The notes: a model not told the origin generated them from the letters alone. DNA of 64,000 nucleotides from Flavobacteriaceae bacterium (GCA_023264015.1 JALQTJ010000001.1:1-64000), one strand, 5' to 3'. Positions 7,835 through 20,082 are shown, counted from the stretch's first letter. Program-made: numbers and translations.

Positions 7835-8858
7835 GTCCAAAAACTTCATCCTTGCCACTTTGAAATAGCCATTCAAGTTGCGGTGTTTTAGGAGCCTTAA
7901 CTCCCTCCTTAAGTAGGCGTGGCGTTTTGATACAAATCATTTCATCCCAAAGCCCCTCTTCAATAAAAGACTGAATGACCTGAGATCCACCTTCGACCAA
8001 CACCGAGGAAATGCCCTTCGAATAGAGTATCTCCATTGCCTTTTTTAATGTCGATGCTTGAATGGGGTTAGGGAACTTGGTGATTGTTTCAATAGGGGTT
8101 CTCATTTCATCGTCTATTTCAATACTCTGAATAGCGTCGTCTATATGCTGAATAGCGTTATGATTGCGAGTAAGGACAAAGGGCTTAGGGGATGGACCTG
8201 AAACATGTCTGGTAGTCAGTATTGGGCGATCCTTTTTCAGGGTTTCAGCACCAATCAATATAGCGGTGTGTTCTGCTCTCAAGAGATGTGCGTATTGCTT
8301 GGACCAACTATTCGATATCCAAAAAATTTCTTCTTTTCCTCTTCGTGTCGGGTGCGGAGCGATAAATCCATCAGCCGACTCGGCCCATTTCAGCGTTATG
8401 TAGGGTTGTTGAGTTTGAATGCCTTTTAAAAATATACGATGATGATGAAGGCATTGGTCTTTTAAAACCCCCAACTGTACTTCAATGCCTGCTTCTTTAA
8501 GAATGTCAATTCCTTTACCAGACACTTTTGGGTTAGGATCTTTACATCCAATGATTACGGCAGCTGGTTGCTCCTTTGCAATACGATTGGCGCAGGGTGG
8601 AGTTTTTCCAAAATGCGAGCAGGGTTCTAGGGTTACGTAAAGCGTTGAAGCGGATATGAGCGTTTTGTCAGCTGGTTTTACGCTGTTGAGCGCATTGATT
8701 TCAGCATGATTTTTTCCATATGAACTCGTAAAGCCTTCTCCTATGATGCGATTGTCGTGCACGATTACGCACCCAACAGAAGGGTTTGGACTAGCCATAA
8801 TTGTTCCTCTTCGACCTAAGTCTAGGGCCCGTTTCATATAGATTTCATGTATCTTCAC
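7812..8858 (-). CDS. ribD: bifunctional riboflavin deaminase/reductase RibD
   Basis: RibD deaminates the pyrimidine intermediate and then reduces the ribose side chain in riboflavin synthesis. The N-terminal deaminase domain shows the zinc site HAEINAL (His51, Glu53) and LEPCSHFGKTPPC (Cys80, Cys89). The C-terminal reductase domain (about 150-348) starts with ITLKWAESADGFIA. The first codon is GTG at 8858: the residues after it (KIHEIYMKRALDLG) match the normal family N-terminus, so it is preferred to the ATG seven codons later. It overlaps the thioesterase gene by 23 nt in convergent orientation. ribB lies at 49-50 kb. Confidence 0.95.
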   Translation of the reverse strand: MKIHEIYMKRALDLGRRGTIMASPNPSVGCVIVHDNRIIGEGFTSSYGKNHAEINALNSVKPADKTLISASTLYVTLEPCSHFGKTPPCANRIAKEQPAAVIIGCKDPNPKVSGKGIDILKEAGIEVQLGVLKDQCLHHHRIFLKGIQTQQPYITLKWAESADGFIAPHPTRRGKEEIFWISNSWSKQYAHLLRAEHTAILIGAETLKKDRPILTTRHVSGPSPKPFVLTRNHNAIQHIDDAIQSIEIDDEMRTPIETITKFPNPIQASTLKKAMEILYSKGISSVLVEGGSQVIQSFIEEGLWDEMICIKTPRLLKEGVKAPKTPQLEWLFQSGKDEVFGLRRSSHH

Positions 8859-8899
8859 GGGGTAAAATTAACGATTTGAATTCGTTGAATCTCCTAGGC

Positions 8900-9381
8900 A
8901 TGAATCCTATTGAAATTCGTGAGATACGTCCTGAAGACGATGTTGAGTTGGGTACCTTAATCCGTAAGGTTTTAGAAGAAATGGATGCACCTAAAACCGG
9001 AACAGCATACGCTGATCCTTATCTATTTCAATTATCCGATTACTATACAGCACCTAGAAGGTCCTATTATATTCTCACTGATGGGCTTAAAATTTATGGA
9101 GGGGGTGGATATGGAGATTTACCAGGGGCAGAAGAAACTACTTGTGAAATTCAAAAGATGTACTTCGATAGTGCAATAAGAGGAAAAGGCTGGGGCAGAC
9201 GTTTGATCGAACATGTTATGGAGCAGGCCAGGGCGGAAGGCTATAAAAAGGCCTACATAGAGACCTTAGAGTCGATGATTTCAGCACAAAAACTATACGA
9301 GAAGATTGGATTTAAACCTTTACCAGGACCGCTAGGAAGTACAGGGCATTGCTCTTGCCCCATACATTTGATAAAAGATTT

Positions 9382-9385
<4 letters not shown>
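8900..9385 (+). CDS. GNAT-family N-acetyltransferase
   Basis: The 161-residue protein has a GNAT fold: an N-terminal IREIRPEDD strand, the acetyl-CoA loop IRGKGWGRRLIEHV (about 95-108), and the C-terminal SAQKLYEKIGF motif. The substrate is unknown; the AYADPYLFQLSDYY segment matches small Bacteroidota GNATs. The open frame reaches back to 8801 across the ribD start, but ATG 8900 places the GNAT strand near the N-terminus and avoids that overlap. The stop overlaps the prmC start by 4 nt (ATGA), so it is coupled to prmC and ligA. Confidence 0.86.
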
Positions 9386-12247
<2,862 letters not shown>

Positions 12248-12329
12248 CGTTTTGATAAAAACCTGTGAATAACCCCCTAAATCGCTCAATTATTTAAGTG
12301 AGATCTCAGGCCAACGGTTAAATAGCGAA

Positions 12330-12337
12330 TAAATTTG
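12330..12337 (+). promoter_or_regulatory. -7 box TAAATTTG upstream of dapA
   Basis: A perfect TAnnTTTG element lies 21 nt before the dapA ATG, in the 111-bp gap after ligA. No clear -33 element is visible. The gap also holds one isolated TGTGAATAA (12264-12272), which matches a DnaA-box variant on the minus strand. Confidence 0.5.
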
Positions 12338-12358
12338 TTGTGTTCAAAACAACACGTT

Positions 12359-13243
12359 ATGAATCTGAATGGATTGGGTGTGGCATTGATTACGCCATTC
12401 ACACCGCAAGATGAAATTGACGAGCTAGCCCTGAGTCAGCTCACCGATCGTTTAATTAACGAAGGAGTAGACTATATTGTAGCCCTTGGCACTACGGCAG
12501 AAACCCCTACGCTTACTGCTGAAGAAAAGCAGCGCGTACTTTCTATAGTTGCTGAAGCCAATGGAAATCGAGTGCCTCTTGTTTTAGGGATGGGATCTAA
12601 TGCTACGAAAAGTTTATGCGCTGAGCTACAGCAATTAGATGCACGTCGATTTGACGCCATTCTATCAGTCACTCCTTTTTACAATAAGCCTTCTCAACAA
12701 GGTTTAATCGCTCATTATGCTGAGGTTGCTTCGGCCTCTCCACTTCCTGTAATTCTTTATAACGTTCCTTCTAGAACCGGAGTGAATATGACTCCTGAAA
12801 CCGTTTTAGAGTTAGCGCATTCGTCCTCTCAAATCATCGGAATTAAAGAGGCCTGTGGGGATTATGCACAACTCGATGCCATAACGCAGCATGCTCCAGA
12901 TGGTTTTAGTGTCTTGTCTGGAGACGATGCCACAGCTATACCTTCTATTTTAAATGGGGCTAAGGGTGTTATTTCTGTTATCGGTCAAGGTATGACAGAT
13001 TACACGGTGACGGCAGTTAAACTTGCCTTACAAAAAGATGAGGCCGCTTTAGAGCTCCATCATGCTCTTTTACCTATGATTGATTTAATTTTTGAACAAG
13101 GTAATCCCGCGGGCATTAAGGCGCTTTTAGCCAAGCAAAGCGACATACTTCAGAACGTTCGATTACCCCTTATGCCAGCAACTCCAGATTTAGCAGTGCG
13201 TATAGGAGACGAATTACAAAAACTGCGATCTATTACGGTTTAA
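12359..13243 (+). CDS. dapA: 4-hydroxy-tetrahydrodipicolinate synthase
   Basis: DapA condenses pyruvate with aspartate semialdehyde in lysine and diaminopimelate synthesis. The 294-residue TIM barrel shows ALGTTAETPT (42-51), Tyr134 in VILYNVPSRTG and the Schiff-base Lys163 in IGIKEACGD. ATG 12359 is used because the eight codons before it in frame lie between the -7 box and the typical N-terminus NLNGLGVALITPF. bamD starts 18 bp downstream. Identification is secure. Confidence 0.96.
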   Translation: MNLNGLGVALITPFTPQDEIDELALSQLTDRLINEGVDYIVALGTTAETPTLTAEEKQRVLSIVAEANGNRVPLVLGMGSNATKSLCAELQQLDARRFDAILSVTPFYNKPSQQGLIAHYAEVASASPLPVILYNVPSRTGVNMTPETVLELAHSSSQIIGIKEACGDYAQLDAITQHAPDGFSVLSGDDATAIPSILNGAKGVISVIGQGMTDYTVTAVKLALQKDEAALELHHALLPMIDLIFEQGNPAGIKALLAKQSDILQNVRLPLMPATPDLAVRIGDELQKLRSITV

Positions 13244-13248
13244 AAGTT

Positions 13249-13256
13249 TAATTTTG
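13249..13256 (+). promoter_or_regulatory. -7-like box TAATTTTG directly before bamD
   Basis: A perfect TAnnTTTG element ends 5 nt before the bamD ATG, inside the 18-bp dapA-bamD gap. If used, the bamD transcript would be leaderless or nearly so. It could also be a chance match in AT-rich sequence. Confidence 0.3.
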
Positions 13257-13261
13257 ACCCC

Positions 13262-14086
13262 ATGAATTTGAGGTCTTTACTGTTTACGGCTGCAATAGGA
13301 TTAATGCTTTTAACCTCGTGTAGTGAATACCAACAGGTACTTAAGAATAACGATTTGACAGAAATGTACGAGCTGGCAAATCGCTATTATCAAGAAGAGG
13401 ACTACTTCAAGGCGAAGCGTCTTTACGAATTGATTGCTCCAAAATACGCAGGTCGCCCCCAAGGAGAGCGATTGAGTTTTTTCTTCGCTGATGCTCAATT
13501 CAAAACCAGAGCCTACTATCTTTCGAGTTATCAGTTTGAGCGTTTTATCAAAGCGTATCCTAATAGCGATAAACGAGAAGAAGCGAGCTTTCTTGAGGCA
13601 GAGAGTTATTATCATATGAGCCCTCGCTTTAGTTTAGATCAAACGGATACAGATAAGGCCTTAGAAAAGCTCCAGAACTTTATCAACAACTATCCGAACT
13701 CAGAATATTTCAATAGAGCGAACGAGCGTGTTCAAGAATTGAAGATTAAAAAAGAGCGAAAGGCTTTTGAGATTGCCAAGCAATACGACAATCTAGGAGA
13801 GTTCAACCTTCCGGTATTATTCTCGGCGATTAAATCGTTGAATAACTTTATAATTGAATATCCAGGATCAATCTTTCGAGAAGAAGCACTTTTTATACGT
13901 ATTAAATCCGCTACTGTTTTAGCAGAGAATTCTACAGCAAATAGAATGATGGAGCGCTATGAAGAGGCTTTGGACTATTACAAAGACTTTAGAAGATATT
14001 ACGAGCGCTCAAAATTTGATGAGGAAGTGGAATATTACCACTCCAAGATACAATCCGGATTAGAATTTGTAAATTCGCTGAATTAA
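13262..14086 (+). CDS. bamD: outer membrane protein assembly lipoprotein BamD
   Basis: BamD is the essential lipoprotein of the BAM complex, which inserts beta-barrel proteins into the outer membrane. The 274-residue product has a lipoprotein signal peptide with lipobox LTSC (Cys20) and then tetratricopeptide repeats, visible as successive aromatic-rich helices such as YYQEEDYFKAKRLYE, YYLSSYQFERF and FINNYPNSEYF. Order bamD-rpoZ-coaBC-DUF4835-recN is typical of Flavobacteriia. It lies 18 bp after dapA and 11 bp before the omega-subunit gene. Confidence 0.92.
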   Translation: MNLRSLLFTAAIGLMLLTSCSEYQQVLKNNDLTEMYELANRYYQEEDYFKAKRLYELIAPKYAGRPQGERLSFFFADAQFKTRAYYLSSYQFERFIKAYPNSDKREEASFLEAESYYHMSPRFSLDQTDTDKALEKLQNFINNYPNSEYFNRANERVQELKIKKERKAFEIAKQYDNLGEFNLPVLFSAIKSLNNFIIEYPGSIFREEALFIRIKSATVLAENSTANRMMERYEEALDYYKDFRRYYERSKFDEEVEYYHSKIQSGLEFVNSLN

Positions 14087-14097
14087 TTAAGGCTATC

Positions 14098-14415
14098 GTG
14101 AAAGAAACAAAAGCTGCACTTACCACTAAGACCTTCGACAAGAATGTTTTAGACCAAAAAACCTCTAACATTTACGAGGCATTATCGATTGTTGCAAAAC
14201 GCTCAGTTCAGATCAATGCTGAGATCAAAAAAGAGCTTGTAGATAAGCTTGAAGAGTTTGCTACCTATACGGATAGTTTAGAGGAGGTATTCGAGAACAA
14301 AGAGCAGATCGAAGTGTCTAAGTTCTACGAAAAAATGCCTAAACCACATGCCATGGCCATTGAAGAATGGCTTAACGACCGTATCTACTACAGAAACACC
14401 CTTACAGAGGAGTAA
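14098..14415 (+). CDS. RNA polymerase omega subunit (Bacteroidota type, RpoZ/Rpb6-like)
   Basis: This small protein of 105 residues resembles the Bacteroidota omega-like subunit, which helps assemble and stabilise RNA polymerase. Typical features are TSNIYEALSIVAKRSVQI (24-41), corresponding to the N-x-x-E-x-x-x-I-x-x-x-R core of omega, and the C-terminal KPHAMAIEEWL. The start codon is GTG at 14098; no ATG is available before the conserved core. It lies between bamD and coaBC, its usual place in Flavobacteriia. The assignment rests on this context and the short core motif. Confidence 0.83.
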   Translation: MKETKAALTTKTFDKNVLDQKTSNIYEALSIVAKRSVQINAEIKKELVDKLEEFATYTDSLEEVFENKEQIEVSKFYEKMPKPHAMAIEEWLNDRIYYRNTLTEE

Positions 14416-14425
14416 AAAGCTTCTT

Positions 14426-15628
14426 ATGCTTGCGGGAAAACATATTCTGCTCGGCGTCACTGGCGGAATAGCCGCTTATAAAACTACTTTTCTAGTCCGC
14501 CTTCTCATTCGTCAAGGAGCGCAGGTTAAGGTGGTTATGACATCCTCTGCTAAGGATTTTGTTAGCCCCTTAACCCTAAGCACTCTAAGTCAACATCCAG
14601 TCTATCTAGATTTTGTTGACGAGGCGGATGGCACGCTGCAGTGGAACAACCACGTAGAATTGGCTAAATGGGCCGACCTCTTCTTAATAGCCCCGCTAAC
14701 GTCAAATACCTTAGCGAAAATGGTTTCGGGCGCCTGTGATAATCTACTGCTTGCTGCCTACATGTCATCGAGTTGTAAGGTGGTTGTAGCCCCAGCTATG
14801 GATCTTGATATGTATGCGCATCCGGCTACTCATGAGAATCTTTCGGTATTGGGCTCTAGAGGTGTCGACATAATTCCTGCGACATCAGGATTCTTAGCTT
14901 CTGGCCTTGAAGGAGAAGGTCGTATGGCTGAACCAGAATCGATTGTAGAGCAGCTTATTGATCGTCTGCAGGCAGATGCTCCTCTGCATCAGAAAAAAGT
15001 ATTGATCAATGCTGGTCCTACCCGTGAACCGTTAGACCCGGTGCGCTTTATGTCGAATCATTCAACCGGAACAATGGGGTATGAACTGGCGTTAAGGGCC
15101 TACGAGATGGGTGCTGAGGTGACATTGATTAGTGGCCCTGTTCGTCCAATAGCGTTGCCAGAAGGTATAAACTGCATTTATATTAATACCGCTGCTGAAA
15201 TGTACGATCAGGTGATGGCACATTTTTCTGCTGTAGATATTTTTATTGCCTCCGCTGCTGTTGCTGATTATACCTTTAAAGAGACCCATCCGCATAAACT
15301 TAAAAAAGGAGAAGAGGCACTGTCCTTAAATCTCGTTCGCACAAAAGATATTCTTGCTGGTCTTAACACTATAAAGAAAGGGCAGTTGATAGTAGGTTTT
15401 GCCCTAGAAAGTGATAACGATCCTTCAAAAGCACTATCGAAAATGAAGGCTAAAGGACTTGATGCTATTGTATACAATACATTGAGTGACTCCGGAGCTG
15501 GTTTTGGCCCAGACACAAACAAGGTGACACTTTTCAAAAAAGATGGGTCGCACGCTGATTTTCCTCTTCAGTCTAAACATCAACTTGCGAAGGCGCTTTG
15601 GAGTGATTTTATCGCGCAATGGTTTTAA
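14426..15628 (+). CDS. coaBC: bifunctional phosphopantothenoylcysteine decarboxylase/synthetase
   Basis: CoaBC adds cysteine to 4'-phosphopantothenate and decarboxylates the product in coenzyme A synthesis. The 400-residue protein has the flavin-dependent CoaC half (VTGGIAAYK near 10-18, NTLAKM, PAMDLDMY) and the CTP-dependent CoaB half from about residue 190 (NAGPTREPLDPVRF, SNHSTGTMG, ASAAVADY). ATG 14426 lies 10 bp after the omega gene; the longer open frame overlaps that gene and is rejected. Its end overlaps the DUF4835 gene by 10 nt. coaE and panB, for the same pathway, are also in the window. Confidence 0.96.
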   Translation: MLAGKHILLGVTGGIAAYKTTFLVRLLIRQGAQVKVVMTSSAKDFVSPLTLSTLSQHPVYLDFVDEADGTLQWNNHVELAKWADLFLIAPLTSNTLAKMVSGACDNLLLAAYMSSSCKVVVAPAMDLDMYAHPATHENLSVLGSRGVDIIPATSGFLASGLEGEGRMAEPESIVEQLIDRLQADAPLHQKKVLINAGPTREPLDPVRFMSNHSTGTMGYELALRAYEMGAEVTLISGPVRPIALPEGINCIYINTAAEMYDQVMAHFSAVDIFIASAAVADYTFKETHPHKLKKGEEALSLNLVRTKDILAGLNTIKKGQLIVGFALESDNDPSKALSKMKAKGLDAIVYNTLSDSGAGFGPDTNKVTLFKKDGSHADFPLQSKHQLAKALWSDFIAQWF

Positions 15629-16407
15629 AAAAGACGTTCATCGGCTTTCTTGTACTAGTCTATGGAGCCTTGTCGGCTCAGCAAACCCGTATTCAGGTTA
15701 AGCTTGAGAATCGAACTCAGAATACTAGCTATCAGTTTCAATACCGGCAAATTGAAAGGGACCTAGCTAGAATGCTCTATTCAACTATAAATGGTTCAAC
15801 GATTGGTGTAGCGGAAGATGCCTCCTTAGAAATCAGCTATGCGTTTTCGGTTCTTGAGCATCGTAATACGACTATACGGGCAGCCTTGAGCGTAGGGGTT
15901 TATAAAATACACTCCACTGGTCACCGTACGTTATTGATCCGCTGGTATGAACCTTCTCTATCCTTCACCTATATCCCAGGAACGCCTCTTTTTTTCAACC
16001 TAAATAATATCAACTCAAACTTGGTTGCTAATGCGGTGTTCTTCGCCTACGTGGGTTTAGGATTTCACGCTGATTCAAAGGCGATTAATGGCGGAACCGC
16101 CTATTTTCGAAAGGCTGACGAGCTGTTGACTAGGATGCAATCGACTTCTTTTGTCGGATGGGAAATGAGAAGAGGAGGAACTTCAAAGTACCGCTTGATT
16201 TATGAGCTACTAAATCCGGCTTACATTTCTGTAAGGCTTTTCTATTATCAGCTCAATAGTGGATGTATACTGAAGCAATACCAAAAAACCGCTTACGATG
16301 AGTCGTGCGTTAAGGAGAGTCTTTTGGTGCTAGATAATGAAGATGTGCTTGTGGCAAATTCACTTTTATTACAGCGGATCAAAGATGCTCATCCAAGGCT
16401 CTTCTAA
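15619..16407 (+). CDS. DUF4835-like exported protein
   Basis: The 262-residue product starts with a signal peptide (about 1-20, ending LSAQQ) and shows no catalytic motif. Sequence pattern and position between coaBC and recN match the DUF4835 family of Bacteroidota. I recall that members have been linked to the type IX secretion system under the name PorD, but cannot verify this here. The mature part is rich in aromatic residues and beta-prone stretches, which fits an envelope protein. Its start overlaps the coaBC stop by 10 nt, so expression is coupled. Confidence 0.75.
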   Translation: MVLKKTFIGFLVLVYGALSAQQTRIQVKLENRTQNTSYQFQYRQIERDLARMLYSTINGSTIGVAEDASLEISYAFSVLEHRNTTIRAALSVGVYKIHSTGHRTLLIRWYEPSLSFTYIPGTPLFFNLNNINSNLVANAVFFAYVGLGFHADSKAINGGTAYFRKADELLTRMQSTSFVGWEMRRGGTSKYRLIYELLNPAYISVRLFYYQLNSGCILKQYQKTAYDESCVKESLLVLDNEDVLVANSLLLQRIKDAHPRLF

Positions 16408-16485
16408 AGCCTGTTTGAGGTTTGCCTAACGGCGCAAGTAATTTGCACTCGACTCTACTTATATTTACAGTATTATAGTAAAGAA

Positions 16486-18141
16486 ATGCTCGTTTCGCTC
16501 TACATAAAGAATTTTGCACTCATCGACGAACTGCGTATCGAATTTGGCCCTGGCTTTAACGTGGTTACAGGAGAAACGGGTTCAGGAAAATCGGTAGTTC
16601 TTCAGGCGCTTCAGTTGGCACTTGGTGCCCGAGCAGACGGAGTTTCGTTTTATAACCCGGATGCCAAGTGCGTACTCGAGCTAGAAATAGCCATTAGTTC
16701 GCAATACAAGCAGTGGTTTGACCAGAACGAGCTAGATTACGATAAACAAACTATTATTCGAAGAGAGATGGGTAAGACTCAGAAGTCTCGAATTTTCATC
16801 AACGACACCCCAGTAAAGCAGGCGGTGTTGAACCAATTGACGGATAAATTGTTCTCTTTTCATTCTCAAAACGAATCGTATTCTTTTTTAAAGAACGCTG
16901 AACAGCTTGATTTTCTAGATGAGCAGGCCCGACAGCAAGTTTTGGTGGACGATTACCGCAAAAAATATAGGAGTTATAAGGCCTTAAATGATGAGTATGA
17001 GGTGTTGAGAGATCGATCTGAAGAAATGGAACGAGAATGGGCCTATCAACAACATTTAAAAAGTGAACTTGACACCTTGCATCTTGAACAGATCGACCAA
17101 GAAGATCTAGAAAGGCGCTATGAGATTTTAAGTCAGTCAGAGAAGATACAATCCATCATCGATGAACTCAACGGTTTATTTGAATCTGAGCCGTATGGTC
17201 TCAACGAACAGTTGCGGCAAGCGCAGCGTTTGAGTTCTTCTTTAGTAAAGGCCTCAGAATCTTTTTCAGAGATCAACAACCGTATGCAATCGTTGGTCAT
17301 TGAGGCTCAGGATCTTTACATTGAAATCAATCAGTCACTAGAATCTATAAATTTGGAGCCTAATGCTTTAGAAGAGGTGTCTGCACTCTTGTCAGAATTG
17401 CATCGCCTTCAGCAAAAGCACGGGGTAAGCACCGTAGAAGAACTAAAGGTAAAGCGGAATGCTTTTGCTTCTAGTTTAGGTGAAGATGGTAGCTATGCGG
17501 ATCGTATTAAAGCGCTTGAAGAGGCCTTGTTAAAAGCACGTAAAGAACTAATACCTATTGCGCGTAACATTAGTGATGCGCGCAAAAATGCTGCCACAGC
17601 TTTAAGCAGCTCGATTGAAACGGTTTTATCTTCTTTAGAAATGCCTGGATCCCGTATCGCTATAGAGGTTTGTGAAAACGAGGAGCTAGGTGCTAGCGGA
17701 ATTAACGAGGTCAACTTTAAATTTCAAGCCAACAAGGGATCTGATCTTCTTGATTTAAAGAAAGTGGTTTCAGGAGGAGAACTTTCTCGCTTGGCACTTG
17801 CCATTCAATATATTAAGGGAGAGACTAACACAATCCCTACTCAAGTCTTTGATGAAATAGATACTGGGGTTTCTGGTCAAGTGGCGGAGCGTGTTGCTCA
17901 ATTATTTGAAGCGATGGGCGCGCGCAATCAACTTTTGGTTATAACTCACTTACCACAAGTAGCCGCAAAAGGAGCGGTACATCTTAAAGTATATAAAGAA
18001 GAGTCTAAAGGCCGAGTCAATACCCGTGTGATCCAATTAACAGAGAATACACGTCAAGAAGAAATTGCGTCGATGATAGAAGGAAACAATCCTTCGAAGA
18101 CGGCGCTAAGCCATGCAAGAACACTTCTAACAAGACATTAG
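16486..18141 (+). CDS. recN: DNA repair protein RecN
   Basis: RecN is an SMC-like ATPase acting at double-strand breaks. The 551-residue protein has Walker A GETGSGKS (29-36), a long central coiled-coil (about 155-370, rich in Glu, Leu and Lys), the ABC signature VSGGELSRLALA and Walker B FDEIDTGVSG near 465, and the C-terminal ITHLPQVAA motif. The 78-bp gap after DUF4835 holds AT-rich sequence with a TATATTTA stretch that may be part of a promoter. Identification is secure. Confidence 0.96.
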   Translation: MLVSLYIKNFALIDELRIEFGPGFNVVTGETGSGKSVVLQALQLALGARADGVSFYNPDAKCVLELEIAISSQYKQWFDQNELDYDKQTIIRREMGKTQKSRIFINDTPVKQAVLNQLTDKLFSFHSQNESYSFLKNAEQLDFLDEQARQQVLVDDYRKKYRSYKALNDEYEVLRDRSEEMEREWAYQQHLKSELDTLHLEQIDQEDLERRYEILSQSEKIQSIIDELNGLFESEPYGLNEQLRQAQRLSSSLVKASESFSEINNRMQSLVIEAQDLYIEINQSLESINLEPNALEEVSALLSELHRLQQKHGVSTVEELKVKRNAFASSLGEDGSYADRIKALEEALLKARKELIPIARNISDARKNAATALSSSIETVLSSLEMPGSRIAIEVCENEELGASGINEVNFKFQANKGSDLLDLKKVVSGGELSRLALAIQYIKGETNTIPTQVFDEIDTGVSGQVAERVAQLFEAMGARNQLLVITHLPQVAAKGAVHLKVYKEESKGRVNTRVIQLTENTRQEEIASMIEGNNPSKTALSHARTLLTRH

Positions 18142-18157
18142 TGGTGTTGAATCTTGC

Positions 18158-18165
18158 TATATTTG
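18158..18165 (+). promoter_or_regulatory. -7 box TATATTTG upstream of fabI
   Basis: A perfect TAnnTTTG element lies 22 nt before the fabI ATG in the 46-bp recN-fabI gap. No clear -33 element can be seen. Confidence 0.5.
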
Positions 18166-18187
18166 AGCATTCATTAAATAAACAATC

Positions 18188-19003
18188 ATGAATTATAATC
18201 TTTTAAAGGGTAAACGCGGGATTATTTTTGGAGCACTAGATGAGAATTCAATCGCTTGGAAAACCGCAGAACGCGTTCACGAAGAGGGGGGTGCATTTGT
18301 TTTGACTAATGCTCCTATTGCTTTGAGAATGGGAGAGTTGAATGCGCTTGCTGAGAAAACGGGCGCCACGATAATTGGAGCTGATGCGACCTCTACTGAA
18401 GATTTAGAAAAATTGATTGCTGAGTCGATACAGATTTTGGGCGGTAAGCTGGATTTTGTATTGCACTCTATAGGGATGTCAGTTAATGTAAGAAAAGGTC
18501 GACATTATACAGACGAGAACTATGATTTTACTGCTAAAGGATGGGATGTTTCAGCCCTTTCTTTTCACAAACTCCTTCAGCAGTTATACAAAGCTGATGC
18601 GATGAATGAATGGGGTAGTATTTTGGCACTCACCTATATGGCTGCGCAAAGAACCTTTCCTGATTACAACGACATGGCCGACAACAAGGCCTACTTAGAA
18701 TCGGTAGCTAGAAGCTTTGGCTACTTCTTTGGAAAAGAAAAGAAGGTTCGTGTTAACACTATTTCTCAATCTCCGACAGTAACCACAGCGGGTAAAGGGG
18801 TTAAAGGTTTTGACGCTTTCCTTAACTATGCTGAGAAAATGTCCCCACTGGGTAATGCTTCGGCTGAAGATTGTGCAGACTATGCTGTGACCTTGTTCTC
18901 AGATCTTACACGTAAAGTCACCATGCAAAATCTCTTTCACGATGGAGGTTTTTCAACGACTGGTGTGAGCCAAGAAATCGTTGATTTCTTTTCTGAGAAG
19001 TAA
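18188..19003 (+). CDS. fabI: enoyl-[acyl-carrier-protein] reductase FabI
   Basis: FabI carries out the last reduction of each fatty acid elongation cycle with NAD(P)H. The 271-residue protein has a divergent Rossmann start (GIIFGALDENSIAW), the HSIGMS segment at 93-98, and the FabI-type catalytic Tyr160-x6-Lys167 (YNDMADNK) preceded by a second tyrosine, Tyr150. It is the target class of triclosan. It likely has its own promoter and lies 24 bp before a glycosyltransferase gene. Identification is secure. Confidence 0.95.
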   Translation: MNYNLLKGKRGIIFGALDENSIAWKTAERVHEEGGAFVLTNAPIALRMGELNALAEKTGATIIGADATSTEDLEKLIAESIQILGGKLDFVLHSIGMSVNVRKGRHYTDENYDFTAKGWDVSALSFHKLLQQLYKADAMNEWGSILALTYMAAQRTFPDYNDMADNKAYLESVARSFGYFFGKEKKVRVNTISQSPTVTTAGKGVKGFDAFLNYAEKMSPLGNASAEDCADYAVTLFSDLTRKVTMQNLFHDGGFSTTGVSQEIVDFFSEK

Positions 19004-19027
19004 AAGTGGGCAATCTCAAGGGTTAGC

Positions 19028-20080
19028 ATGAGTCAATCACCCTTATATTATTCGATTATAGTTCCGGTTTATAATCGGCCCGAAGAATTAGATCAATTGT
19101 TGCAATCTATTGCTCTTCAGGATTTTGAAGGGGAATTTGAAGTTGTAGTGGTTGAGGACGGTTCTCAACGACCTGCATTAGAAGTTGTTGAACGAAGCCC
19201 GTTAAGCGCAAGAATATCCTATTACCAAAAGAATAATACAGGTCCTGGAGACAGTAGAAATTACGGGATGTTGCGCGCTAAGGGTTCTTATTTTTTGCTT
19301 TTTGACTCAGATTGCATCCTACCTAAAGAGTATTTATCTACTCTTGATCGTGAGCTCTCTTCAGGCTATATTGATTTTTTTGGTGGGCCCGATGATGCCT
19401 TACCTTCTTTTTCACGGTTGCAACGGGCTATTAACTTTGTGATGACTTCAAAAGTTTCAACAGGTGGTATTAGAGGAGGTTCGTCCAATAGATTCGAACC
19501 TAGGAGCTTCAATATGGGATTGTCAAAAGAAGTGTTTGAATCAACGGGTGGTTTTGGTCGTATTCATCCTGGAGAGGATCCTGAACTGAGTATGCGGGCC
19601 TGGAAAAGTGGCTTTAAGTCACGACTTATACCAACCGTTAAAGTATATCATCAAAGAAGAATTTCGTTCCGTTCCTTTGCAAAGCAGGTTTTTAAGTTTG
19701 GAGGTGTTCGGCCTATCTTAGAACAAAAGCACCCAGAATTCAAGAGAGCTGTTTATGCATTACCCTCTTTATTCACACTCTACCTTTTAGTCCTTGTTTT
19801 GGGTGGGATGTTAACGCTCTCAAGTATACTCAGTACACCATTCATGCTTCTGCTGAGTATTCCTCTCGTTTTATATGTAGGGGCCTTGAAGATTGATGTT
19901 TTGCTAAGGTCTAGATCTATCTATCTAACGGCCCTCACTGTGGCCGCCCTGTTTATTCAAATGGGAGCCTATGGCTTAGGTTATTTTATAACGTCTCTTA
20001 AGTTGTGGTCCTCATCACACAAGAAGGCTGAAGAGCTTTTTCCGCAGTATTTCTTTACGGTTGAATCTAAAGTGTCTTAG
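19028..20080 (+). CDS. family 2 glycosyltransferase, membrane-anchored
   Basis: The 350-residue protein has an N-terminal GT-A domain: IIVPVYNRPEELDQLL (about 10-25), the nucleotide-sugar DxD-type motif FDSDC (near 97), and an ED-containing acceptor loop GEDPELSMR (about 185). The C-terminal third holds two to three hydrophobic segments (about 235-320), so it probably works at the inner membrane on a lipid-linked or envelope glycan. The acceptor is unknown. It is 2 bp before the YbbR-like gene in the group GT-YbbR-coaE. Confidence 0.85.
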   Translation: MSQSPLYYSIIVPVYNRPEELDQLLQSIALQDFEGEFEVVVVEDGSQRPALEVVERSPLSARISYYQKNNTGPGDSRNYGMLRAKGSYFLLFDSDCILPKEYLSTLDRELSSGYIDFFGGPDDALPSFSRLQRAINFVMTSKVSTGGIRGGSSNRFEPRSFNMGLSKEVFESTGGFGRIHPGEDPELSMRAWKSGFKSRLIPTVKVYHQRRISFRSFAKQVFKFGGVRPILEQKHPEFKRAVYALPSLFTLYLLVLVLGGMLTLSSILSTPFMLLLSIPLVLYVGALKIDVLLRSRSIYLTALTVAALFIQMGAYGLGYFITSLKLWSSSHKKAEELFPQYFFTVESKVS

Positions 20081-20082
20081 CC

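Noticed and set aside
12264-12272. Single DnaA-box-like TGTGAATAA after ligA
   Set aside because: One isolated 9-mer match is expected by chance and there are no neighbouring boxes.
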